DNA of 64,000 nt from an uncultured Dorea sp. (GCF_934294775.1 NZ_CAKRAH010000001.1:73944-137943), one strand, 5' to 3'; positions 7,925-17,324 are shown, numbered from the stretch's first letter. Translations and numbers: made by a program. Notes: generated from the letters alone by a model not told the origin.

Positions 7925-10153
7925 ATGTATCAGACATCAAAAGAATATAAAGATTCCATGAATAGACCAGTTCGTAATCGTTCTTACATAAAGATACAGC
8001 TTGGCATGATTAATCAGGATGCGCAAAGAACAGCTTCACTTGATGATGCTGATAAGTATAGCAGCTATTCGGACCCAGATTCCATTTTCGGTCAACATAA
8101 TGTAAAGCGGTATGCTACTTACGAGGAGAGCTTCTGGAAAGCAAACGGGGAGCTTTATTTCATGCCAAGAACATATGGCGACTATAAAAAAGACGGAATT
8201 ATATCATCAGAGTTGTTTTCTGATAAATTCAGAATCAAGTTTACTTTTGGATGTGGAAAACAATCAATCAAAGGATTGACTATTAAGTTTGGTATTAATT
8301 TTCCAAAAAGATTTTCTGTCAGAACGGACAGTGGTGTGGAAAATGATTATGAAAATGATTCCGAACTATTTACGTGTGAAGACGTATTTCAAAATACAGA
8401 ATCGTTGGAGTTAATCATAACCGAAATGAATGTGAAAAACACACGAGTGCGAATTGATTACATACTACTTGGATTAGGACTTGAATACGACAATGAATGG
8501 ATTTCCAGTACAGCCAGTATAACGAGTATTTCTGCAATCAACGAGGACTTACCAGAGTCTGAATTTGATGCAACGCTATATAATAAAGATCATGTATTTA
8601 ATGTAGATAATCCGTCATCTGATATAAACTTTTTGGAAAGTGGACAACAATTGAACGTTGTGTATGGATATGAGCTTGATGATGGAAGCATTGAATGGAT
8701 GCAGTTACATTCTTTGTACGTTTCAGAATGGAGTGCAGACGATGAACTCGCAACAATTAAAGCAGTTGATATATTAAAGTATCTTGATGATAAGTACTAT
8801 AAGGGAATGTATTATCAAGATGGTATTCCCTTATATGAGTTGGCAGTGTTAGTATTTGAAGATTGCGGAATATCGGAGGATGGATATTTTATTGATGATT
8901 GCTTGAAAAAGGTCATTGTATACAATCCACTTCCTAATGTTACACACAAAGAAGCATTGCAGATCATAGCAAATGCTGGACGATGTATTCTGGACTATGA
9001 TAGAAACGGGAAAATACGTCTTAGAGCTGCTTTTACTCCAAATTGTGATACATCATCTAATGGAGATACGTATTATTCAGATACACCATCCATTGATTAT
9101 CCATACAATAAAAATCATTTTGCAACTTATGAACATAATTTTTGGAAAGCTGATGGGGGAATGGTATTCGTTCCGGTTAATCGCAGACAAGATACAGGAT
9201 ATGTAAGCTCAATGATTTCCGATGAAAATGGTAAGTTTTCAAAGAGCCCTATGCTTACAAGAACTCTCGAAGCAAAATACAAAGCGTATGGAATAATGTT
9301 TCATTTTTCTGGTAGTCTTCCAAAGAAATTTATAATAAGAACGTACGCTGATGGCGAATTGAATGACACAATCACAATTGATTCTGGAATTGAAGAAGAG
9401 TTCAATTTTCAATATGAATTCAATGAATATGACAAAATGGAAGTCGAATTTATTGAAACAGAACCAAATAGCAGAATTCATGTAGATTATATGTCATTAG
9501 GATCTGAAACAAGCTATTCAGTTGGATATGATGATTTGTATTCAACGCCTACAGGTTCGCAATTAGAAAAAATAAGAACGCTAAAGATTGCAAGGTATTT
9601 GTATACAAAGTCGAATACTAAAGAAGATTTGCTTTCAGAAAAATTAAATTATAGCGGTGGCAATCAAACGTATTACTTAAATGATCCATGTTGTGATTAT
9701 AGCGTAAATGTTGCAGAAGCTAAAAGCGGGCAATCAGCCAAGATAGTAGCATCGGGATCTTATTATGTAGAGGTTGCGTTTGATGGTGTAGAAGATGGAG
9801 AAGAGGTAAATGTAACCGTTAGCGGATACAAATACAACGTTTCAACAGCGTATTGTACGAAAGAAGTATGCAATAAGGGAGTTCAAAAAGAATGGGCAAA
9901 TCCATTATTATCTGATGAATCTCATTGTAATCAGGTAGCTAGATGGTTGGCTGATTATTTTTCGTCTTGTGTGGAATATGAATTGGATTATCGGGGAGAA
10001 CCGGCTCTTGATTGTGGAGATGTTATTTCACAGGAAAGTATGTATGAGTCAAAATTAAAAACTATTGTTGAAGAAACACAGATTAATTTTGATACAGGTG
10101 TACTTAGCGGTGGACTTAGAACTAGGAGGAAAGACTATGTGGCAGAAGCCTAA
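7925..10153 (+). CDS. Phage tail / baseplate protein with an internal duplicated module
   Basis: 742 aa, starting 3 nt after the previous stop. The position fits the tail-associated baseplate hub protein. Two copies of a ~130-aa module are visible: ATYEESFWKANGELYF...RIDYILLG (residues ~62-192) and ATYEHNFWKADGGMVF...HVDYMSLG (~398-532). Both end in a similar strand pattern, suggesting jelly-roll carbohydrate-binding insertions in the hub. Hub-type segments lie between them (NVVYGYEL, LYVSEW, VDILKYLDDKYYKGM) and at the C-terminus (ELDYRGEPALDCGDVI). Confidence 0.7.
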   Translation: MYQTSKEYKDSMNRPVRNRSYIKIQLGMINQDAQRTASLDDADKYSSYSDPDSIFGQHNVKRYATYEESFWKANGELYFMPRTYGDYKKDGIISSELFSDKFRIKFTFGCGKQSIKGLTIKFGINFPKRFSVRTDSGVENDYENDSELFTCEDVFQNTESLELIITEMNVKNTRVRIDYILLGLGLEYDNEWISSTASITSISAINEDLPESEFDATLYNKDHVFNVDNPSSDINFLESGQQLNVVYGYELDDGSIEWMQLHSLYVSEWSADDELATIKAVDILKYLDDKYYKGMYYQDGIPLYELAVLVFEDCGISEDGYFIDDCLKKVIVYNPLPNVTHKEALQIIANAGRCILDYDRNGKIRLRAAFTPNCDTSSNGDTYYSDTPSIDYPYNKNHFATYEHNFWKADGGMVFVPVNRRQDTGYVSSMISDENGKFSKSPMLTRTLEAKYKAYGIMFHFSGSLPKKFIIRTYADGELNDTITIDSGIEEEFNFQYEFNEYDKMEVEFIETEPNSRIHVDYMSLGSETSYSVGYDDLYSTPTGSQLEKIRTLKIARYLYTKSNTKEDLLSEKLNYSGGNQTYYLNDPCCDYSVNVAEAKSGQSAKIVASGSYYVEVAFDGVEDGEEVNVTVSGYKYNVSTAYCTKEVCNKGVQKEWANPLLSDESHCNQVARWLADYFSSCVEYELDYRGEPALDCGDVISQESMYESKLKTIVEETQINFDTGVLSGGLRTRRKDYVAEA

Positions 10154-10535
10154 GACCAATTGGACAATAGATGATTATATTAATGCAGATGACTATAATC
10201 GCATTATCGGAAACTTGACCTATATAATTCAAATGGCTAAAAGGCTATATCAACCGATTGCTTACGATCAACCAGTTGAAAAAGCGGTAGATCGCTTTCC
10301 GTATGCCGATGAATTCAATTATATAGAAGAAATGTTGGATACTCTTGAAAATAGTACGTATCCATTTAGCGAGTTCGCACGAGGGTACTGGATAGATAAC
10401 GGTCCTACTCCTACTTACGATGATATGAATCGGATAGAAAGTGCTTGCTACGCTTTTTATGATGGCTACAGCAGACAAGAAAAGCAAAATCTATCAATTA
10501 GGCTTGGATGCAAGCCATCTACAATAAGGTGTTAA
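10137..10535 (+). CDS. Phage tail-associated protein of unknown function
   Basis: 132 aa from ATG 10137 (AGGAGGA at 10123-10129), overlapping the previous gene by 17 bp. An earlier in-frame ATG at 10065 has no binding site. The protein is Tyr/Asp-rich (WTIDDYINADDYNRI, PTYDDMNRIESACY) with two similar WxIDDYxNADDxNRI-like halves; this kind of sequence is common just after baseplate genes in clostridial phages. Probably a small structural baseplate or fibre-linking protein. No enzymatic motif was seen. Confidence 0.5.
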   Translation: MWQKPKTNWTIDDYINADDYNRIIGNLTYIIQMAKRLYQPIAYDQPVEKAVDRFPYADEFNYIEEMLDTLENSTYPFSEFARGYWIDNGPTPTYDDMNRIESACYAFYDGYSRQEKQNLSIRLGCKPSTIRC

Positions 10536-10550
10536 GGAGGAAAAGTCGAT

Positions 10551-11315
10551 ATGGAATATACACCATTATCTACGGATTTCAAAGATGATATATTATCCAA
10601 AACAAATAGTCGAAGAAAGTATACACGAATCGTTAATGATGATGATACCTTTTCACTTCGTGACGAAACTTCATACGATCAAGTAGGAAGTGCGTATGGC
10701 GCAAAAGAGATAATAGAAGAAAGACAAGCAATTAATGATATCTACAATAACAGGTACACAACTTTGAGCGATGCGAAAAATGCAACAGGGAAAGGGCATT
10801 TTATAGATTCGCTTGTTATTGCTGAACTATATAAGGAAATTTCAAATTTAAGGCAAGCTTTGAGTTCTCGCTGCATAACCAAATGCGGGACGATTGTTGT
10901 CAAAATTCCAACGAATTCAAATAGTGTAAAGGTGTTTTCTGATTCTGATATAAATAATATTCTTGGAATTACAGATGCTTCTAATTCCAATACGGCAGTA
11001 AGCTTTGCAAACGGAGATGGACAGATGACACTTCATCTGGACGGAGCCACGTACTTGAATGGTTCTTGGTATGCAACTTTCAATGGCCTTACAACAGAAG
11101 AAACCATGTGTCGTGTAAATTACATTATTGCATATGGAGGCACAACTAGTTCTAGTGGAACCGTAAGTACACAGTCAAAGACGGTAACGCCAACCGTAAG
11201 CAAACAAGTGGTGAGACCCGATGATGGATATGATTGCTTATCGGAAGTAATTGTAGAAGAAATCCCATATAAAGAGACTACGAAATCCGGCGCTACAACG
11301 GTACAGATTGGTTAG
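10551..11315 (+). CDS. Phage tail fibre/baseplate protein of unknown fold
   Basis: 254 aa. An N-terminal helical part (NDIYNNRYTTLSDAKNATGKG, LYKEISNLRQAL) is followed by a strand-rich region with Gly/Thr/Ser-rich linker (YGGTTSSSGTVSTQSKT). The C-terminal segment (VVRPDDGYDCLSEVIVEEIPY) is of the kind repeated in phage fibres that precede SGNH or BppU proteins. A tail-tip component is likely by position. It ends 11 nt before the large fibre gene. Confidence 0.5.
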   Translation: MEYTPLSTDFKDDILSKTNSRRKYTRIVNDDDTFSLRDETSYDQVGSAYGAKEIIEERQAINDIYNNRYTTLSDAKNATGKGHFIDSLVIAELYKEISNLRQALSSRCITKCGTIVVKIPTNSNSVKVFSDSDINNILGITDASNSNTAVSFANGDGQMTLHLDGATYLNGSWYATFNGLTTEETMCRVNYIIAYGGTTSSSGTVSTQSKTVTPTVSKQVVRPDDGYDCLSEVIVEEIPYKETTKSGATTVQIG

Positions 11316-11326
11316 GAGGTGGCACT

Positions 11327-13894
11327 GTGGGAGTTAGCAAAATTAATTACGGAACAAAAACAGTGATGGACTTGTCTAAAGATACCGTAACTGCAAGCAA
11401 ATTACTGAAAGGTATTACGGCGCACGATAAGAATGGTGATCAGATCACAGGTACTTATGAAGCGGGCACTTCTGGCGGTGGCACCGATACATCCGATGCA
11501 ACTGCAACAGCAAGAAATATTTTGGAAGAAAAAACCGCTTATATAGCATCCGGGAAAGTTACGGGTACAATGATGAATAGAGGGGCAACGTCTGGCACAA
11601 TATCCAAGAAGACCGGGGCATATATAATTCCGGAAGGCTACCATAACGGTGATGGATCTGTATCAATTGCGGAAGCAGAGCGAGACAAAATCATACCGGA
11701 AAATATTAAAAATGGAATAACATTGCTTGGTGTATCTGGAACGTATACCGGAGATGGAACTGGCAGTACAGAAGTCGATAAAACTGGAAAAGGCGAATAT
11801 GTCTGGGCAAAGTACACGGAATTGATTGGATGGGTAAAAACATCTAAAGATGTTGGAAAAGATAGACCATCCGGATATTCCACAACGGAATACACGGGAG
11901 CAACAATTACGGAAGACGGATATTATAAATTAGATAATAGCATTGGAATAAATAAATATTATCTTCCGACAGGGGCAACAAACGGAAAAACAAAGAGCGT
12001 GTTGTACAGGCCGTATGGATACAGAACAGATTATTACGTATTAACATTATCGGACGAAAAAGGACCATGTGGGGAGAAGGGGGACGAATTACTAGGGTAT
12101 ATATCCAGCGATTCCTCTGAATCTTACCCTAATGCAGGTGCACAGGACGGTGCGTACTACAGAGCGGTATACGCTCCGGATGTTAATGTAGTATCGAGCA
12201 AAATGTTGGAAAACACTGTGGCTTGTGGCCCTTATGGAAAAGTAACGGGAACGATTAAGAGTCAGGCAGCACAGACCATCACTCCAGGAACGGAAGACCA
12301 GACTATAGACGCTGGTGTATATCTGTCTGGTGACCAGACCATTAAAGGAGATGCAAATCTATTAGCTGAAAACATTAAAGAGGGTGTAGAACTTTTCGGG
12401 ATTACAGGAACATATGGAGGTGGTATAGTGAATCCGTATAAAGGGAAAACGATCGTAGTGTCCGGCGACAGTATCATGGCTGGCTGGGGATGGGAAGAAG
12501 GAACAGGAATCATCCAGCCGTTAAAAGAAAAGTACGCGGATGCTACATGGATTAATAAAGCTGAGTCGGGAGCTAACATGGCAGTAACATCTAGCCCGGC
12601 ACACACGCCGATTGTTAATCAGATTACATCTTATACTGGTGCTGCGGATGCGATTATTTTTGATGGCGGCGTGAACGATAAGAATAATGGACTTCCTATC
12701 GGATCGATTGAGACTAATTATGATGCATCATATAACACAAGTACATTTTGCGGTGCATTGGAAAGCTCATTGCAACACATCATGGACAGGTATCCTCTGG
12801 CGGTTAAATTATATATTATTCCACACAGTTTCGCCAAAGACAATTCTTATGTAGACAGTATCTACTCAAAAGCGATTGAAATCTGTGAAAAATGGAATAT
12901 GCCTTATCTTGATATGCGTGTCTATTCTCAGATTGCTATGACATCTGCAAATAAAGACAAATATACCTATAACCCAAATAGCAAGAAAGGTGATGGCGTT
13001 CACCCTAACGAAACATGGTATCGTACATTCTACTGTCCGGTAATCGACCAGGCATTACAGAATCAGGGCATCGGTTCAATATCCGCTTCCGAAGCACCAG
13101 AGGTCGTAGCGGTTACGGGGGTTAAGCTCGATCAGACGACATTAGCACTGGATGCCGGAGATTCCGCACAGCTTACAGCTACGGTATTGCCAACCAATGC
13201 AACCAATAAGAGTGTTACATGGAGTGCCAACAATAGCAACGTATCTGTATCTGGTGGCAAGGTCACAGCCAAGACAGCCGGAACGTCTGTTATTACCGCA
13301 ACGACCGCAGATGGTGGATACACGGCACAGTGTAATGTAACAGTTAACGAGAGCACAGCAACAGACCACACAGAGCTTGCGAGCCTGAGTCTGGATGGTA
13401 ATTGCTATTTCGACACAGAAATCTTACCAGACGAAAATACCAACACGAAAGCAAGATGGAACTTGCAGAGTGGGACTACCTATATTGCAGGTGCGAGAGA
13501 TGATAACTACAAAATCGGCTACACCTGTACAGATAACTTCTACGCAGTGCGTGGAACAGTAAATAGTGCGGCAAAACCGGCAAACTATTGGAACGGAGAC
13601 TGGATTATTAACCAGACGGGCGTAAGTTATCAATTTGGGGATACAACTGTAGCCACAGATGCGATAGATTCATTCGCACTTACAAGCCCGTATTATCTGG
13701 GAAATATGTCCAAGAATGGAGCACCAGCTGAAACGGGTGTGACAGGCAAGATCTACTATGCACAGATATATTCCGGGGATACCTTGGTGGCAGATATGAT
13801 TCCTGTCAAGAAGTCAGACGGAACATTATGCTTGTACGATAAGGTGCGCAAGAAGTACATCTACAATGCCGGAACGGGCACATTGACGGAATAG
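11327..13894 (+). CDS. Tail fibre with SGNH esterase and BIG2 domains
   Basis: 855 aa from GTG 11327, with AGGAGGT 8 nt upstream. The N-terminal third has fibre repeats of the type GxTxxDKNGxxITGTY and NIKEGVELFGITGTY. Residues ~372-590 are a GDSL/SGNH hydrolase with block I GDS (Ser382), block III GGVND (Asn450) and block V DGVHP (Asp556/His559). Residues ~594-673 are a BIG2 Ig-like domain. The rest looks like a laminin-G/lectin jelly roll. Such enzymes de-esterify surface glycans, so it probably trims or binds the host envelope polysaccharide. Confidence 0.85.
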   Translation: MGVSKINYGTKTVMDLSKDTVTASKLLKGITAHDKNGDQITGTYEAGTSGGGTDTSDATATARNILEEKTAYIASGKVTGTMMNRGATSGTISKKTGAYIIPEGYHNGDGSVSIAEAERDKIIPENIKNGITLLGVSGTYTGDGTGSTEVDKTGKGEYVWAKYTELIGWVKTSKDVGKDRPSGYSTTEYTGATITEDGYYKLDNSIGINKYYLPTGATNGKTKSVLYRPYGYRTDYYVLTLSDEKGPCGEKGDELLGYISSDSSESYPNAGAQDGAYYRAVYAPDVNVVSSKMLENTVACGPYGKVTGTIKSQAAQTITPGTEDQTIDAGVYLSGDQTIKGDANLLAENIKEGVELFGITGTYGGGIVNPYKGKTIVVSGDSIMAGWGWEEGTGIIQPLKEKYADATWINKAESGANMAVTSSPAHTPIVNQITSYTGAADAIIFDGGVNDKNNGLPIGSIETNYDASYNTSTFCGALESSLQHIMDRYPLAVKLYIIPHSFAKDNSYVDSIYSKAIEICEKWNMPYLDMRVYSQIAMTSANKDKYTYNPNSKKGDGVHPNETWYRTFYCPVIDQALQNQGIGSISASEAPEVVAVTGVKLDQTTLALDAGDSAQLTATVLPTNATNKSVTWSANNSNVSVSGGKVTAKTAGTSVITATTADGGYTAQCNVTVNESTATDHTELASLSLDGNCYFDTEILPDENTNTKARWNLQSGTTYIAGARDDNYKIGYTCTDNFYAVRGTVNSAAKPANYWNGDWIINQTGVSYQFGDTTVATDAIDSFALTSPYYLGNMSKNGAPAETGVTGKIYYAQIYSGDTLVADMIPVKKSDGTLCLYDKVRKKYIYNAGTGTLTE

Positions 13895-13904
13895 AGGTGG
13901 CAAG

Positions 13905-15602
13905 ATGGATAATGTAATAAAAGCGAATATAAAGTCACAAGACAAAACAGCGTTTACCCGTAGCGTCTGGCAGTATGACTACGGCCAGATACTTCAAATC
14001 ACGGGTGTAGAGCTTCCACCAGCGGTAGAGGTTCAGTTTGCACTTGCGGAAAAATCCGGGGAAACCATAACCAGAGTAGCGAATACAGTAGACGGAGTAA
14101 CCGAAGTTCAAATTCCAAATGAGCTTCTGAAACGGGATGGATGTATGGGAGATTATTTTATATATGCATTCATTTTCGTTTCGAATAAAGATAGTGGTAA
14201 TACGAAATATGAGATTCAAATCACGGTAAAGAAGCGACCGAAACCAGAAGAACCAACCGACGAGCCGGAACAGGAAGAAAACCTGTTCCACGCTACCGTT
14301 GTAGCAGTAAATGCGGCTGCTGATCGGGCAGAAAGCGCAGTTAAAGACGCGGAAGAAATAAGGGATAATCTTAATCTCGACCTGTCAGAAAAGATTACTC
14401 GTCCCCGGTCAGCGGAGGTGGGACAGGTTCTTGCGGTTAAGGCTGTCGATGAAGATGGGAAACCAACTGAAATTGAAGCGCAGGATATCAAAGTACCAAC
14501 AAAGACCTCTCAGCTTGAAAATGACAGCGGATTCCTCACGGAGCATCAAGATATTAGTGGAAAGCTGGATAAGGAGAAGCTCCCAGAGGCAATAGATGAT
14601 GCATTGGCACAGGCGAAAGAAAGCGGAGAATTCGACGGCAAAGACGGTGCGCCGGGTGAGCAAGGTCCGAAAGGTGACCCGGGCGAAACGACCTATATCG
14701 AGAATCCCTATGATGATACAAAATTAAAAACTGAAGTGGATAAGAAATTAACGACTCCTACTGGTAATGCAAAAGTAGGGCAAATACTCCGAGTACAATC
14801 CGTTAACGATGATGGCAGTGTCGTACTGGAAACAGTGGAGATGCCAACCGAATCGGTCAGTGACATTCAAATTAACGGGAATAGCATCGTCGGTAATAGT
14901 GGAATAGCAGAGATACCGATTGGTTCTCAAGGAAAGCCAGGGGTACTTGGCATTCCGGGAGGAACTTATGGCTTAGATAAGGACGACACTAACAATATAC
15001 GAATTATTGGATTAACCAATGGGGAAGTAGATAAAAGATTTTATGCAAAACCAGTGATGGGGAATACACTTGACTACGCCGTAAAAGCTGCGATGTGTGA
15101 TGGAAAAGGCAATGCTTGGACAGTGGATGAACAGGCGGCGGCTAGAGAGAGGATGGATGCAGAGCAAGGCAGTTATAGATTTATAGCAGATATGGTACTG
15201 GAAGAAGATACAAGTAGTATTGTTATCGATAAAGATTTAAGCGGAGAACCGTTGTCGTTAAAAACCGCTAGAGTGATAGTGCAACATCCAGTTCCGAGAG
15301 AAAGCGATAAAGATAACGGATATGTTCTTATAAACAACACGGGTGTGTATTATGGTGCAGTTGATTGGAAAGCAAGTGATCAAGTTACTGTCGCAATGGT
15401 AGATGTGTATGTATATGGAGAAAATGCACCAGCGTTTGTCACATTTTCATCGGCAGTTCCCATACAAATTGCACAAAATAAAAATAGTGTTGTCTCTTAT
15501 GGTAATGAAGTACAATATTTCGAAAAAATAAATGTGATAACTGTTCTTGCAAATTATTATATCGATAAAGGCGCAAGGATAATCATTCTTGGGAAGGAGT
15601 AG
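13905..15602 (+). CDS. BppU-like baseplate/fibre protein with collagen-like segment
   Basis: 565 aa. The N-terminal ~110 residues (QDKTAFTRSVWQYDYGQIL, EVQFALAEKSG, VQIPNELLKRDGCMGDYFIYAF) match the BppU N-terminal domain that docks receptor-binding proteins to the tail tip. A coiled coil (~125-160) is followed by a KTSQLENDSGFLT motif shared by many tail fibres. A short collagen-like GKDGAPGEQGPKGDPGE lies at ~244-261. The C-terminal head domain has no recognised family and probably varies with the receptor. Confidence 0.75.
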   Translation: MDNVIKANIKSQDKTAFTRSVWQYDYGQILQITGVELPPAVEVQFALAEKSGETITRVANTVDGVTEVQIPNELLKRDGCMGDYFIYAFIFVSNKDSGNTKYEIQITVKKRPKPEEPTDEPEQEENLFHATVVAVNAAADRAESAVKDAEEIRDNLNLDLSEKITRPRSAEVGQVLAVKAVDEDGKPTEIEAQDIKVPTKTSQLENDSGFLTEHQDISGKLDKEKLPEAIDDALAQAKESGEFDGKDGAPGEQGPKGDPGETTYIENPYDDTKLKTEVDKKLTTPTGNAKVGQILRVQSVNDDGSVVLETVEMPTESVSDIQINGNSIVGNSGIAEIPIGSQGKPGVLGIPGGTYGLDKDDTNNIRIIGLTNGEVDKRFYAKPVMGNTLDYAVKAAMCDGKGNAWTVDEQAAARERMDAEQGSYRFIADMVLEEDTSSIVIDKDLSGEPLSLKTARVIVQHPVPRESDKDNGYVLINNTGVYYGAVDWKASDQVTVAMVDVYVYGENAPAFVTFSSAVPIQIAQNKNSVVSYGNEVQYFEKINVITVLANYYIDKGARIIILGKE

Positions 15603-15606
15603 CAAG

Positions 15607-15933
15607 GTGAGAGTAGCAGAATACAAACAAATCGGCACAAAAACAGAAGAATACACAGTAACCATCCCAGCGGAGTATGACGATGAGGGAAATATTGTAT
15701 CTGAAGAACATGAAGAAACCCGTACCCGTGAAGTACCGGTCATGGGAATGGTCTACAGAGATATGACACCAGAGGAAATTGCCGAAGCAGAACGATTACA
15801 GGTAGAGATGCCAGAGCCACAACCGACCGAAGAGGAACGACTGGATAAAGTAGAACAGCGTACTGATACACTTGAAAGTGCAACAGACGACCTTGTTTTA
15901 ATGATGGCAGATTTAATAGGAGGAGAAAACTAA
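15607..15933 (+). CDS. Small tail-associated protein (hypothetical)
   Basis: 108 aa from GTG 15607; AAGGAG (15595-15600) overlaps the end of the previous gene and gives suitable spacing. The N-terminus is strand-rich (EYKQIGTKTEEYTVTIP). The Glu/Gln-rich C-terminal half forms a coiled coil (EERLDKVEQRTDTLESATDDLVLMM). It is typical of small ORFs between fibre and holin genes; no function is known to me. Confidence 0.6.
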   Translation: MRVAEYKQIGTKTEEYTVTIPAEYDDEGNIVSEEHEETRTREVPVMGMVYRDMTPEEIAEAERLQVEMPEPQPTEEERLDKVEQRTDTLESATDDLVLMMADLIGGEN

Positions 15934-15934
15934 C

Positions 15935-16090
15935 ATGAAGACATTAAGCACATTAAAATTAAAAATCATGGTAAGAGCGTTTCGTATCAGAATCAAAAAC
16001 GGAGAAACTTTTGAAGACATTGCAGCAGATTACCCGGCATTGACCACGGATGACTTGGAAGCAATCAAGGAAGCGCTGAATACTAATTAA
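15935..16090 (+). CDS. Small phage protein, 51 aa
   Basis: ATG 15935 is preceded by AGGAGGAG 11 nt upstream and lies one base after the previous stop. The product starts MKTLSTLKLKIMVRAFRIRI and has the segment NGETFEDIAADYPALTTDDL, ending in EALNTN. It looks like a compact helical protein; the GETFEDIAADYP pattern recalls helix-turn-helix-like tails in XkdX-region proteins. Function unknown. Confidence 0.6.
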   Translation: MKTLSTLKLKIMVRAFRIRIKNGETFEDIAADYPALTTDDLEAIKEALNTN

Positions 16091-16104
16091 TGAGAGGTGA
16101 TCAT

Positions 16105-16278
16105 ATGGAAATCCAAGCCTACCTTTATTTAGTTGACTAGTGGAAAGCAGAAAACAGAAATAAATTGCTTATCATAGCAAGAGAGAGTAAAATAAAAATA
16201 ACCAGGAAGGCGGCAACCTTAATCCTGGTTATTGGTACAATAGAACTTATACATACCTCTATTGTACCATGCATCTAA
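16105..16278 (+). pseudogene. Small phage ORF interrupted by an amber codon
   Basis: ATG 16105 (AGAGGTGA upstream) reads MEIQAYLYLVD and then meets TAG at 16138-16140. The frame continues without a stop for 45 more codons (WKAENRNKLLIIARESKIKI...) to TAA 16276-16278. A single T to A change (TTG to TAG) would explain it. Either a recently broken gene, suppressed readthrough, or chance in a short ORF. The two strong hairpins at 16200-16268 lie within the second half. Confidence 0.4.
16200..16268 (+). other. Two strong tandem hairpins
   Basis: AACCAGGA (16200-16207) pairs with TCCTGGTT (16223-16230), with an inner AGG/CCT. GGTACAATAGA (16234-16244) pairs perfectly with TCTATTGTACC (16258-16268), 11 bp around a 13-nt loop. 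Neither has a T-run, so they are not classical terminators. They separate the tail operon from the AT-rich cargo gene that follows and may be an mRNA stability or processing element, or a recombination boundary. Confidence 0.6.
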
Positions 16279-16311
16279 ATGGATGTCAAAAACAATAGGA
16301 GGAATTTGAGA

Positions 16312-17052
16312 GTGGAAACAGAATTAATCAGATATATTGAAAGAGAATTTCATGCAAAATATTATGATATAACAGCATTAGATTTCTCGAAAAACAGAAA
16401 AGCGTTAAAATATATAAACGGAGTCATTACCAAATTAACAAAACCGATATTTTTCTTTGTGAAACCGGATTTGGGAGCAAGTATGAGATCGATGGAAATG
16501 GAGGATGTATGCTATTTTATTTTGATGAGGGGTGAACCTAGCACATCAAGAGAATTAACAGAAATTGCTCATGAGTTCGGACACTTGTTTTACGGAGAGA
16601 AAGGATATCCACGCGCAGTAGTTGTTAACGGAGAATATGCAAATATAGAAAGAGCCACCATTATATCTAACGCTGTGATGGATCCTTTAATAAACAGAGA
16701 TTTGCATAATGCAGGACTTGATATTGTAGAATATATGCAAGATGCAATCAAGGTACAAGCAACGGAGCTTATGTTTGGATATCCAGAGTATAGTAAATTG
16801 GATAAATATCAGAGAAATCATATAAAGTGTTTGATTATAGAAAAAATTCAAGAATGGGATATTATTCGGAATGCAATACCGAATGTGTTTGTTGAAATAG
16901 CGGATAAAAAATATAAGAGAATTTTGATGGAAAGTAGAAATTTTGTGAAACGGATTAATGCGACAGGAACAAATAATCCTGAGAAATGTAAAAAGTTACT
17001 AGAAATGTTAACTAAAGAAAATAATATAAGCGATGAGATTCTGATTGTATGA
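16312..17052 (+). CDS. Prophage-borne HEFGH metalloprotein (cargo gene, unknown function)
   Basis: 246 aa from GTG 16312; AGGAGG at 16297-16302 gives a 9-nt gap. Residues 87-91 are HEFGH inside ELTEIAHEFGHLFYGE, the zincin HExxH signature, preceded by strand-like FFFVKPDLG and VCYFILMRGEP. The region after it (RATIISNAVMDPLINRDLHNAG) could give a third ligand. No signal peptide or membrane helix, so it is probably cytosolic. It resembles the ImmA/IrrE (M78) size class only in the motif. The gene is more AT-rich than its tail neighbours and lies where phages carry morons. Catalysis and target are unknown. Confidence 0.65.
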   Translation: METELIRYIEREFHAKYYDITALDFSKNRKALKYINGVITKLTKPIFFFVKPDLGASMRSMEMEDVCYFILMRGEPSTSRELTEIAHEFGHLFYGEKGYPRAVVVNGEYANIERATIISNAVMDPLINRDLHNAGLDIVEYMQDAIKVQATELMFGYPEYSKLDKYQRNHIKCLIIEKIQEWDIIRNAIPNVFVEIADKKYKRILMESRNFVKRINATGTNNPEKCKKLLEMLTKENNISDEILIV

Positions 17053-17065
17053 TCGGGGTAGTAAA

Positions 17066-17233
17066 ATGCTAAAATTTCGTTTGTGGTGTTTTATAAATAA
17101 AATAAAAATATTTAAAGCAAATGAGAAATATAAAAAAATACAAGAAAGTGGAAAGAAAATAAATATAATCATGTTAGGAGATTCGATTCCAAAAGGAGAT
17201 ATTTGCAATGAGCGGAAGAAAAATAGCAGTTGA
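17066..17233 (+). CDS. Small basic protein, 55 aa (cargo segment)
   Basis: ATG 17066 (GGGGTAG upstream) starts MLKFRLWCFINKIKIF. The sequence is Lys/Ile-rich (FKANEKYKKIQESGKKINII) and AT-rich like the metalloprotein gene 13 nt upstream. It overlaps the next small ORF by 26 bp. No family recognised; it could be a co-transferred partner or a non-functional remnant. Confidence 0.35.
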   Translation: MLKFRLWCFINKIKIFKANEKYKKIQESGKKINIIMLGDSIPKGDICNERKKNSS

Positions 17234-17324
17234 TAAGAAATTGATGAAGGATATTATTGATAAGGGAATATGCTCTAAATGTGGAGGTACACTGTCATAT
17301 AGAGTAGTAGAAATGGGTGAGTGA
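17208..17324 (+). CDS. Small CxxC protein, 38 aa (cargo segment)
   Basis: ATG 17208 has AAAAGGAG at 17190-17197, a strong binding site inside the preceding ORF. The product (MSGRKIAVDKKLMKDIIDKG, then CSKCGGTLSYRVVEMGE) has a single CxxC followed by GG, half of a zinc ribbon. It overlaps the recombinase relic by about 14 bp in another frame. The short length suggests either a truncated zinc-ribbon protein or a small regulator. Confidence 0.45.
   Translation: MSGRKIAVDKKLMKDIIDKGICSKCGGTLSYRVVEMGE

Noticed and set aside
14637..14690. Separate collagen-like gene
   Set aside because: The GXY stretch is a short in-frame segment of the BppU-like fibre protein.
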